Shown here piece by piece: positions 1 to 5,414 of a stretch of DNA of 7,324 bases. Below the pieces are notes generated by a model, which did no database searches, was not told the DNA's origin, and worked only from the letters and a program-made list of their open reading frames with translations. The position numbers were made by a program, and so were the translations under genes. The first letter of the stretch is position 1, and each line of letters begins with the position of its first letter. This DNA is from Spirochaetaceae bacterium (GTDB taxonomy: Bacteria; Spirochaetota; Spirochaetia; DSM-27196; SKKC01), in NCBI GenBank assembly GCA_003552745.1, contig PUOG01000067.1:1-7324 (forward strand), in the 5' to 3' direction.

Positions 1-721
1 AGACGCGATCGAATGCTCCAACGTACTGCGTGTAGATGACGTAGCTGAACACCTCGTAGCGCATGAGCGCAACGGCGCCGAAATCGCCGAGAGTGTACAG
101 CGTTACTATGAGCCAGCCTGCGACCAGTCCTGGAGTCAGCATTGGCACGACGACCGAAACGAACACTCGTCTCGGGCGCATACCGAGACTTCGCGCCGAC
201 TCCTCGGTCGCCGGATCCATGCCGAGAATCGAGGCTCGAATGTTGAGAAACATGTATGGAAACGAGTACAGGCTCAGCGCGATCGTTGCCCCGAGCAGCC
301 CCGTCGGCCGGGGTATGGGAAAGCCGAGTGCGGCGAGGAGACCGTTGTCGCCGCCGAGGCTCAGCAACGAGTACGCCATGACGTAGCCCGGCACCGCCAG
401 CGGTAGAACCGAAAGGATCGTGATCGTACGCTTGAACGGAATCGAGGCTCGTGTGGTTAACCACGCAAGCGGCAGTCCGATGAGCGTGGTTGTGACGAGC
501 ACCCCGGCGGTCAGTAGAAGCGTATTCAGAAGGAGGTCGGCGGTGCGGCGACGAAAGACGAGCTCGGCGAGAACCCGGGGATCGCCTTCGAATGCGCGCA
601 GTGCGAGATATGCGATGGGTAGTACCATCGACACGCCGACGAGCACCGGAACGATCAGAAGGTATGGCGGAGGCGGTTTTCGCGCGGCACCGCTGTGGCG
701 GTGGGATCCGAGCTGCTTCAT
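1..721 (-). CDS. Ferric iron ABC transporter permease, FbpB/AfuB type (3' end outside window)
   Basis: Inner-membrane permease subunit of a binding-protein-dependent ABC importer, most likely for Fe3+. About 240 codons are visible and the gene runs off the left edge. I translated it by hand from the minus strand. Hydrophobic segments lie near residues 20-41, 63-88, 100-122, 142-161 and from about 190. The ABC-permease EAA loop is clear at residues 173-193 (EESARSLG, then the conserved Pro at 193); it contacts the ATPase. FbpB-type permeases usually have two such halves fused (about 500-550 aa), so only the first half is expected here. The ATG at 721-719 is the first possible start, because an in-frame TAG lies two codons upstream at 730-728. 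No good Shine-Dalgarno is seen. It lies 56 bp downstream of the binding-protein gene on the same strand, which sets the likely substrate. A thiamine or other permease of this superfamily is the alternative; the iron call rests on the neighbour. Confidence 0.9.
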   Translation of the reverse strand, partial: MKQLGSHRHSGAARKPPPPYLLIVPVLVGVSMVLPIAYLALRAFEGDPRVLAELVFRRRTADLLLNTLLLTAGVLVTTTLIGLPLAWLTTRASIPFKRTITILSVLPLAVPGYVMAYSLLSLGGDNGLLAALGFPIPRPTGLLGATIALSLYSFPYMFLNIRASILGMDPATEESARSLGMRPRRVFVSVVVPMLTPGLVAGWLIVTLYTLGDFGAVALMRYEVFSYVIYTQYVGAFDRV

Positions 722-735
722 ACGACACTACGGTG

Positions 736-760
736 TGCCCGGCACCCCGGGTGCCGGGCA
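736..760 (-). repeat. Perfect intercistronic hairpin between binding-protein and permease genes
   Basis: Arms TGCCCGGCACCC (736-747) and GGGTGCCGGGCA (749-760) are exact reverse complements around one central base. As RNA this gives a very GC-rich stem of about 10-11 pairs with a small loop. In the direction of transcription (minus) it is not followed by a U-run, so it is not a classical terminator. It starts 18 nt after the binding-protein stop and ends 15 nt before the permease ATG. Such stems in ABC operons often protect the upstream mRNA from 3' exonucleases, giving more binding protein than permease. That role is inference here. Confidence 0.75.
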
Positions 761-777
761 GCGTTCGACGGGTCGCC

Positions 778-1806
778 TCATAGTGCTCCGGCCGACCGAA
801 GCAGGTCAAGCGTGCCGTCGAGATCGTCGAGATCGTCGAGATTAAGCGCCGGGCTCACCTCCAGAAGGCGCGCGAACGACTCGAGCTCGGGATTCTGTAC
901 TACTTCATCGGTGATCGGGTACTCGAACACCTCGTCTGTGAAGTACTGCTGCGACTCGAGGTCGAGAAGAAAGCGGATGAACGCCTGCGCTCCGTAGTGG
1001 TTCGAGGCGGTCGCGACGATTCCGATGCCGGCCACGTTGACGAGATTGCCGACATCACCCTCATCGAAAAAAACCTGTCCGAGAGGTAGATCCGGATCGT
1101 CATCGAGCATGCGTAGAAGATAATAGTGGTTTACGATCCCCATGTCCGCTTCGCCTGCCGCAACCCCTTCGACTATGGCGGTGTTGTTCCTGAATGCTTG
1201 CGAATCGTTCGCTACCATACCCTCGAGCCATTCGCCGGTGGTACCGTCGCCGTGCAACACGCGCATCGCGGTGACAAACGACTGAAACGAGCCGTTGGTC
1301 GGAGCCCATCCGACGCGACCGGCGTATTGCGAATCGGTTAGCTCGAAGACGCTCGACGGTAGCTCATCGTCGCTGACGCGGTCGGGGTGATAGACGAGAA
1401 CGCGAGCGCGGCCGCTCGTGGCGACCCATTCGCCGGTGTCGTTGCGATAGATGTCCGGCAGATCTGCAAGAAGATCGTCCGGCAGCCGGGAAAGAAGGCC
1501 GGCTCGTGCCACGGCACCGAGCGCGCCGCCGTCCTGAGCCCAGAACAGGTCGGCCGGTGACCGATCACCCTCTTCCTGCAGGAGCACCGCAAGCTCCGAT
1601 GTGCCTCCATAGCGCACGTCTACCGTGATTCCGGTTTCCTGTTCGAACCGCTCGATAAGCGGAGCAACGAGGCTCTCCCCACGCCCGGAATAGAGAGTGA
1701 TAGACGCGGAATCTTCGTGCGTTCCGCCTCCGAATGCGTATGTGGAAGTGAGGGCCAGAACGATAGCGAGAATGACGCCTCCCACCGACCGGTTCCTGTA
1801 CTGCAT
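778..1806 (-). CDS. Periplasmic ferric iron-binding protein of an ABC transporter, FbpA/FutA/AfuA type
   Basis: Solute-binding protein that captures Fe3+ outside the inner membrane and delivers it to the permease encoded just downstream. 342 aa from the ATG at 1806, chosen because GGAG (1819-1816) lies 9 nt upstream; a TTG at 1821 would add five residues and swallow that site. The N-terminus is a signal peptide: basic QYRNR, a hydrophobic core to about residue 20, and a likely cleavage after TYA near residue 23. The mature part opens with ITLYSGRGE, typical of the start of these proteins. The key evidence is the adjacent Tyr pair in VNHYYLL at residues 228-229, matching the Fe3+-liganding tyrosines (195/196) of Neisseria FbpA. 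No lipobox cysteine is seen. Near the C-terminus a 9-bp tandem repeat encodes an acidic LDDLDDLDG run. Length is normal for the family. The metal is inferred from the Tyr pair. Confidence 0.92.
   Translation of the reverse strand: MQYRNRSVGGVILAIVLALTSTYAFGGGTHEDSASITLYSGRGESLVAPLIERFEQETGITVDVRYGGTSELAVLLQEEGDRSPADLFWAQDGGALGAVARAGLLSRLPDDLLADLPDIYRNDTGEWVATSGRARVLVYHPDRVSDDELPSSVFELTDSQYAGRVGWAPTNGSFQSFVTAMRVLHGDGTTGEWLEGMVANDSQAFRNNTAIVEGVAAGEADMGIVNHYYLLRMLDDDPDLPLGQVFFDEGDVGNLVNVAGIGIVATASNHYGAQAFIRFLLDLESQQYFTDEVFEYPITDEVVQNPELESFARLLEVSPALNLDDLDDLDGTLDLLRSAGAL
817..843 (-). repeat. Three tandem 9-bp repeats inside the binding-protein gene
   Basis: The unit GTCGAGATC (read on +) occurs at 817-825, 826-834 and 835-843; the last copy ends in T instead of C. 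It is in frame with the gene and encodes repeated Leu-Asp-Asp near the C-terminus. Gain or loss of a unit would change length by three residues without a frameshift. Confidence 0.8.
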
Positions 1807-1828
1807 ATGGTATAGCTCCAATCACGAA

Positions 1829-1850
1829 ATGATAGACTCATAGATACCAT
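1829..1850. promoter_or_regulatory. Imperfect inverted repeat over the iron operon -10 region, possible operator
   Basis: ATGATA (1829-1834) and TACCAT (1845-1850) are inverted repeats with one mismatch, separated by 10 bases, in an AT-rich stretch between the proposed promoter and the start codon. The site overlaps both candidate -10 hexamers. Iron-uptake operons are usually repressed by Fur-, DtxR- or IscR-type regulators at such places. It matches the classical Fur box poorly (about 8 of 19 by my alignment), so the regulator is not identified. Confidence 0.3.
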
Positions 1851-1869
1851 TACAAAAAAACGTTTGCAA
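1841..1869 (-). promoter_or_regulatory. Candidate sigma70-type promoter of the iron transport operon
   Basis: On the minus strand TTGCAA (1869-1864, 4 of 6 to the -35 consensus) is followed after exactly 17 bp by TATCTA (1846-1841, 3 of 6 to the -10). The spacer carries a run of seven T. The start would fall near 1834, giving a leader of about 28 nt with the GGAG site inside. A second -10, TATCAT (1834-1829, 5 of 6), lies downstream but has no convincing -35. The local AT-richness stands out from its surroundings. Confidence 0.45.
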
Positions 1870-1892
1870 TAACAAAGCTAGGCGGGCCTAGC
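1867..1892 (-). terminator. Weak Rho-independent terminator after the decarboxylase-like gene
   Basis: GCTAGGC (1877-1883) and GCCTAGC (1886-1892) are perfect inverted repeats with two bases between them, so the stem in RNA is about 6-7 pairs. On the minus strand it is followed by TTTGTTATT, a broken U-tract. It lies 55 nt beyond the stop of the 2658-1948 gene and just before the iron operon promoter, where a terminator is expected. The short stem and interrupted U-run keep confidence moderate. Confidence 0.5.
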
Positions 1893-1947
1893 ATATTCGT
1901 CCGCCACGTTCGGGCCGATTACGCTTACGGACCGCCCTGGAAGGCTC

Positions 1948-2658
1948 TCAACTCGATTGACGGAGCGGGCGAAAACGTGGTTTCGGGAAATAGAGTCTGA
2001 AACGGGGCACGTATAGGCAGAGAAACGGTGCGATACGCGAACGTGCCGGCATCGCCGGCCAGAAGCTGCGTAACTCGCGCAGACGCGCGAGGCGGACGCG
2101 GCCGAAGGCGAGAACCGGAGTCGCGAGAATGCCCCCGACGATGAGCTGTGCGAGGCGGATGCCGAGTGCATTCGTAGCCGCGGGGATCGCGGGACCGAAC
2201 GGGCGTACACGCAGCTTCCACGCCTGTCGAGATCCGAGCGCGAGCGATGCGGTGATGTCACGCGGCCGATGTTTTCGGTCTCTGCGGCCGAGCTGTACCG
2301 CGATATCGGCGGTCATCTTCGGCAAACCCCAGTGACGACGGCCGCAGACCGCGCTCTCGGCGGAGGTAACGTACATTCGGGTTACGGTCTGGGCGGCGGT
2401 CCACGGTCGCCTCCCGGTGGTGAGCACCGTTCCGGGCGCCGCGAGGACCTCGTCGTACGGACCGACCGGCGAGTCGTAATAGCGGATCGCCGCGACTACT
2501 CCGATGCGTCCCAGAAAACCGAAGGCCGGATAGTGGAATTGCGACGGAGGCGGCGTCGCGGCCGCGCTCGGGCGAAAGAGGCAGAAGCAGAGGACGGCCC
2601 AGCCGTGCAGTTTCCACGGAGCCGGCGCCGGGCACGGCTCCGCCTCGCGGTTCGACAT
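1948..2658 (-). CDS. Acetoacetate decarboxylase-like superfamily protein
   Basis: 236 aa, close to the usual 240-260 aa of this superfamily. It opens with a PWKLHGWA segment (residues 14-21) that fits the common PWxLxGxA start. Further on are YYDSPVGPYDEVL (60-72), a VTRMYVTS strand (92-99), and GRRHWGLPK at 106-114. The last corresponds to the region holding the Schiff-base lysine in acetoacetate decarboxylase; Lys114 is the candidate, followed by Met where the true enzyme has a second lysine. The C-terminal FRLYFPKPRF is also family-like. Many members with this pattern are uncharacterised, so substrate and even decarboxylase activity are unknown. The ATG (2658-2656) is one base from the TGA of the AlgH-family gene with no clear ribosome site, implying translational coupling. 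The protein is Arg-rich and has no obvious signal peptide or membrane anchor. Family call fairly firm; function open. Confidence 0.78.
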   Translation of the reverse strand: MSNREAEPCPAPAPWKLHGWAVLCFCLFRPSAAATPPPSQFHYPAFGFLGRIGVVAAIRYYDSPVGPYDEVLAAPGTVLTTGRRPWTAAQTVTRMYVTSAESAVCGRRHWGLPKMTADIAVQLGRRDRKHRPRDITASLALGSRQAWKLRVRPFGPAIPAATNALGIRLAQLIVGGILATPVLAFGRVRLARLRELRSFWPAMPARSRIAPFLCLYVPRFRLYFPKPRFRPLRQSS

Positions 2659-2659
2659 A

Positions 2660-3298
2660 TCAGTTCATGGACGGTTTGAAGCCGGTCTCGGCGACGATCT
2701 TGTAGAAGTCGCCCTTCTTCCCCAGTGCGTGCTTCCATGCCTCCTGCGGGTCGGGATGGAAGACGATGTCCGGTCGCACTTCATGAATGAGCCACGCACC
2801 TTCGCGCAGCTCATCCTCCAGTTGACCGGGGCCCCAGCCGCAGTATCCGGCGAAGAAGTGGATCGAAGGATGATCGTCGCGAGATTCGTTGTTCCACGCG
2901 TCGGTCAGCCATGCAAGCAGTTCGGGAGACGCCGGCTCGAAGACCACGCCGGCGGCCGGGGTGAGGGCGTTCTCGTTCTCCGGCATGCCGGGCAACCCCG
3001 CATGCATCACAAAGAGAAACTCCTGTTGCACCGGCCCGCCGACGTAGACCGGAATATCTGCGATCGGCGTGTCACCGGCCTCTTCGAGCACTTCGCCGAG
3101 CGTCGCTTCGCTCTGGCGGTTGACGACAAGTCCGAAAGCACCCTCCTCGCCGTGCTGGATGATTACGACCACCGTCCGGTAGAAGTTCGGATCCATGAGG
3201 TCGGTTTCTGAAATGAGGATGTACCCCTCCAGCGAGTCCGGATAATCCCGCTCGCTCGGGTCTATCAACGGATTGTCTGGGTCTCGGAATTCCGCCAT
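2660..3298 (-). CDS. AlgH/YqgE family protein (UPF0301, DUF179)
   Basis: 212 aa, slightly longer than the typical 185-190 because of an extra acidic N-terminal stretch of about 20 residues before the conserved GYILIS start. Family hallmarks in order: DPNFYRTVVVIIQH, then EEGAFGLVVNR near residue 60; VGGPVQQEFLFVMH near 90; and FAGYCGWGPGQLEDEL near 150-165. These are the best-conserved blocks of the family. The biochemical role is unsettled; Pseudomonas AlgH was reported as a regulator of alginate genes, and structures suggest a compact cytoplasmic fold. The ATG at 3298 is the only good start, as an in-frame TAG lies at 3316-3314. No Shine-Dalgarno is seen; a perfect TATAAT lies 6 nt upstream, suggesting a leaderless message. 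It is first of two genes, followed after one base by the decarboxylase-like gene, and divergent from the aminomutase gene. Confidence 0.93.
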   Translation of the reverse strand: MAEFRDPDNPLIDPSERDYPDSLEGYILISETDLMDPNFYRTVVVIIQHGEEGAFGLVVNRQSEATLGEVLEEAGDTPIADIPVYVGGPVQQEFLFVMHAGLPGMPENENALTPAAGVVFEPASPELLAWLTDAWNNESRDDHPSIHFFAGYCGWGPGQLEDELREGAWLIHEVRPDIVFHPDPQEAWKHALGKKGDFYKIVAETGFKPSMN

Positions 3299-3304
3299 AC
3301 CGGC

Positions 3305-3310
3305 ATTATA
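3305..3310 (-). promoter_or_regulatory. Consensus -10 element (TATAAT) for the AlgH-family gene
   Basis: On the minus strand a perfect TATAAT ends 6 nt before the ATG at 3298, so transcription would start at or next to the start codon. The -35 is weak: with an 18-bp spacer the hexamer is TAGTCG (3334-3329, 3 of 6). One hexamer can arise by chance, but it is rare in DNA this GC-rich, and the lack of any ribosome-binding site agrees with a leaderless transcript. Confidence 0.42.
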
Positions 3311-3316
3311 CGGCTA

Positions 3317-3345
3317 TCGACGCTCTCGCGACTACCGGGCATACT
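3317..3345 (+). promoter_or_regulatory. Possible weak promoter for the aminomutase gene
   Basis: TCGACG (3317-3322, 4 of 6 to the -35) and CATACT (3340-3345, 4 of 6 to the -10) are 17 bp apart. Transcription would start near 3352, about 8 nt before the ATG at 3360, leaving no room for a ribosome site, and none is seen. It would interleave with the divergent AlgH promoter in the same 60 bp. Both hexamers are mediocre, so this is tentative. Confidence 0.25.
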
Positions 3346-3359
3346 GCGCTGATCGCCCT

Positions 3360-4358
3360 ATGTACGACGACGACGACGTTCTGATCGGTGTGGATCCCGC
3401 CACGCGCTTGCCGTACGGAGTGAGCCGGTACTACGCCTCGCTCGCCGAGCACGATGATCCCGACAGCGATCCGATAGCGGCTCAATATGCTCCGAGAGAA
3501 GCCGAAGGTGATACGTCGCCACTCGAGTCGTCCGATCCGATCGGTGACCGGCAATACGAAGTCACGCCGAGACTCGTGCACCACTACCGCGACCGGGCAC
3601 TGATTTTGGTCAACGACCGGTGCGCTACCTACTGCAGGCACTGTTTTCGCCGGCACTTTACCGGACACGGGGCCGGTCGACTCTCCGCCGGCGAGCTCGA
3701 GAAGGCGTGCTGCTATCTGAGTGATCACCCGGAGGTACGCGAGATTCTGCTCTCCGGCGGCGACCCGCTCATGCACGGCGACGAGGAGCTCTTCGCGCTG
3801 ATCGATAGATTACGGACCGTTCGCGACTTCCTTATCCGTGTGTGCACGCGGATGCCGGTGGTACTGCCCTCCCGCATCACCGAGAGTTTCGCGCAGTCGC
3901 TTTCCTACCGCCTTCCGGCCTGGGTCGTGATACACGCGAATCATCCGCGGGAGATCACCGGCGAGTTCGAGCGGGCGGTCGCTCTGCTGTTGCGCGCCGG
4001 TGCGCCGGTGGCGAATCAGGCGGTGCTCCTGCGCGGTGTCAACGACGACGCGGAAACGCTCGAAGCGCTCTTTCGAGGATTGCAGCGAAACGGAATCCGC
4101 CCCTACTACCTCTTTCAGGGCGATCTCGCAAGCGGCACCGCACACTTCCGCGTCCCTATCGAGCGCGGAATCGAGCTCATGCGGACGCTGCGGCGAAGAC
4201 TCTCCGGTCTCGCGCTGCCCACCTACGCCGTCGATCTGCCTGCCGGCGGCGGAAAGGTTCCGATCGAGGCGAACCTGGTGCGTACGGAGAGCGATCGCTA
4301 CATTTTCCGCGACGCAAACGGCGCCGAGCGCAGTTACCCGCGAGAAATCGAGCGGTAG
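3360..4358 (+). CDS. Radical SAM lysine 2,3-aminomutase family protein (KamA/EpmB type)
   Basis: 332 aa from ATG 3360. It is expected to move an amino group from C2 to C3 of lysine using S-adenosylmethionine, a [4Fe-4S] cluster and PLP. The cluster motif is CATYCRHC with Cys88, Cys92 and Cys95. Arg97 matches the substrate carboxylate-binding Arg134 of Clostridium subterminale KamA. Asp255 (QGDLASG) and Asp292 (VDLPAGGGK) match Asp293 and Asp330, and Lys299 matches PLP-binding Lys337; the spacings of 37 and 7 residues are identical. It lacks the C-terminal extension of clostridial KamA, so its size is that of EpmB, which makes beta-lysine for elongation factor P. No EpmA or EF-P gene lies in the window, so free lysine (for example osmolyte synthesis) remains possible. 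An in-frame TTG at 3273 would add 29 residues but overlap the divergent AlgH gene by 26 bp; it is disfavoured. The N-terminus is acidic (YDDDD). Confidence 0.9.
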   Translation: MYDDDDVLIGVDPATRLPYGVSRYYASLAEHDDPDSDPIAAQYAPREAEGDTSPLESSDPIGDRQYEVTPRLVHHYRDRALILVNDRCATYCRHCFRRHFTGHGAGRLSAGELEKACCYLSDHPEVREILLSGGDPLMHGDEELFALIDRLRTVRDFLIRVCTRMPVVLPSRITESFAQSLSYRLPAWVVIHANHPREITGEFERAVALLLRAGAPVANQAVLLRGVNDDAETLEALFRGLQRNGIRPYYLFQGDLASGTAHFRVPIERGIELMRTLRRRLSGLALPTYAVDLPAGGGKVPIEANLVRTESDRYIFRDANGAERSYPREIER

Positions 4359-4426
4359 TCGGTCGGAAGGTCCGATACGAAGCGTGAAAAAGTTTGCCCA
4401 AATGAGTTTCCGGAGCATTTTTGGTG
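4359..4426. other. Upstream part of the 105-bp gap between aminomutase and kinase genes
   Basis: This AT-richer stretch precedes the kinase promoter. It holds a small TCGGA-AGG-TCCGA stem (4363-4375 region) just after the aminomutase stop with no U-run, so no convincing terminator. A second imperfect inverted repeat, CCAAATG (4398-4404) with CATTTTTGG (4416-4424), differs by two extra T and sits directly upstream of the -35. It could be a regulator site, but nothing identifies one. Confidence 0.3.
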
Positions 4427-4454
4427 TAGACAGCTCCCGGGACGGTGGTACAAT
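4427..4454 (+). promoter_or_regulatory. Sigma70-type promoter of the kinase/flavoenzyme pair, predicted leaderless
   Basis: TAGACA (4427-4432, 5 of 6 to the -35) and TACAAT (4449-4454, 5 of 6 to the -10) are separated by 16 bp. This is the best promoter in the window. The -10 ends 9 nt before the ATG at 4464, so transcription should begin at about 4461-4464, leaving a 5' leader of roughly 0-3 nt. No ribosome-binding site precedes that ATG, which agrees. Confidence 0.62.
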
Positions 4455-4463
4455 TACTCCATA

Positions 4464-5414
4464 ATGCTGAAAAGATGGGATGGGCGACTGTTTCGTCTTC
4501 TCATCCACGGTCCGGTACAGGTCAGAGCACTCCTCGCCCCGGCGGCGCTCGTGGTGGTCGCGTTCGCGCTCGTGCTCGGGTACTACACCCGATCACTGCC
4601 GGCGACCGATCCGAATCCGGCGGTCGGCACGCTGCTTGTGGTACTCACGTTCCTGGCACTGCTCATGCTGCGGTCGCTGTACCGCATGAGCCGCACGAAC
4701 GCGGCGCTGCGAGACGCCGTTACCCGCCAGGAGATCTCGCTTCAGGAGACACACCACCGAATCAAGAACAACCTCGCACTCATCTCGAGTCTCATCTCGC
4801 TCGAGCAATACGGTGAGCCATCCGATTCCGAGACGGAGCGACTGGCTTTGGTGCGGGAACGGGTGCACGCTGTCTCGGAGCTTCACGCCACCCTCCTGGA
4901 GGCGAGTGAGTATCGGCGCGTCGCGATGGATCGCTACCTGCGGAAGATAGTGGACGGCTTGCGATCCGGTGTGACGACAGCCCCGTTGTGCCTCGATGTC
5001 TCGGCTGACATCGAGCTGCCCGGATCGAAGGCTATTTCGTGCGGGCTCATCGTGACCGAGCTCGTAACGAACGCTGTGAAGCACGTCGCGGGAGACCGCA
5101 ACCGGGAGATACGCATATCGCTTGGCGATAAAGACGAAGGGCAGCTCGAGCTCTCGGTGTGTGATGCCGGTAGGGGCTTCGGCGCCCCCGATACGGTCGC
5201 ACGGGCCGAGAGCTCCGGGCAGGCCGGGACTCGCGGTCGCGAGCCGCCGGGCGGTGGAAAACGGCGCCGCAATGGAAGGGGAACCGCAATCGTGGACGCG
5301 CTCGTCGAACAGCTTCGCGGATCGATCTCCCGAACGGACGTCGACGATTGCCATTCGGGCGGGGCTCGGGTTACGGTACGCTTCCCGAAGAACGGCGAAC
5401 GAGTAACAACATGA
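4464..5414 (+). CDS. Membrane-anchored sensor histidine kinase, HisKA_2 type, without a recognisable sensor domain
   Basis: 316 aa. Two membrane helices (about residues 22-41 and 53-70) are joined by an external loop of only about 11 residues, so no periplasmic sensor domain exists. A short helical linker (70-95) leads to the phospho-acceptor box THHRIKNNL, with His98 the likely phosphorylated residue. This HHRxKNNL form is typical of HisKA_2 kinases. The ATPase domain has the N-box ELVTNAVKH (Asn204), G1 box CDAGRGFG (Asp235) and a G2-like GRGTAIVDALVEQL near 272-285. The ATP lid (242-271) is unusually Gly/Arg-rich and low in complexity. Such kinases usually phosphorylate a response regulator or output protein; none is encoded in view. 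The ATG at 4464 lies just past a promoter with no leader. The TGA overlaps the ATG of the flavoenzyme gene by 4 bp, so the two are translated together. Input signal unknown; likely intramembrane or through a partner. Confidence 0.9.
   Translation: MLKRWDGRLFRLLIHGPVQVRALLAPAALVVVAFALVLGYYTRSLPATDPNPAVGTLLVVLTFLALLMLRSLYRMSRTNAALRDAVTRQEISLQETHHRIKNNLALISSLISLEQYGEPSDSETERLALVRERVHAVSELHATLLEASEYRRVAMDRYLRKIVDGLRSGVTTAPLCLDVSADIELPGSKAISCGLIVTELVTNAVKHVAGDRNREIRISLGDKDEGQLELSVCDAGRGFGAPDTVARAESSGQAGTRGREPPGGGKRRRNGRGTAIVDALVEQLRGSISRTDVDDCHSGGARVTVRFPKNGERVTT

Noticed and set aside
63..845. Plus-strand open frames over the permease and the end of the binding-protein gene
   Set aside because: They are Ser/Arg/Pro-rich with no family motif, while the opposite strand encodes a clear ABC permease and binding protein.
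1829..1847. Classical Fur box upstream of the iron operon
   Set aside because: The best alignment to the 19-bp consensus matched only about 8 positions, no better than expected in AT-rich DNA.
1878..2261. Alternative minus-strand open frame overlapping the decarboxylase-like gene, possibly a frameshifted end
   Set aside because: The 2658-1948 frame carries family-like sequence through to its C-terminus, so no frameshift is needed; the overlapping frame is low-complexity Arg/Ser-rich.
3273..3359. TTG-initiated N-terminal extension of 29 residues on the aminomutase gene
   Set aside because: It would overlap the divergent AlgH-family start by 26 bp, has no ribosome site, and the extra residues resemble no known part of the family. 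The ATG at 3360 is preferred.
5348..5410. TTG-initiated extension of the flavin oxidoreductase inside the kinase gene
   Set aside because: The extension is Arg/Gly-rich shadow coding of the kinase C-terminus. The ATG at 5411 with the ATGA overlap gives a normal family N-terminus.
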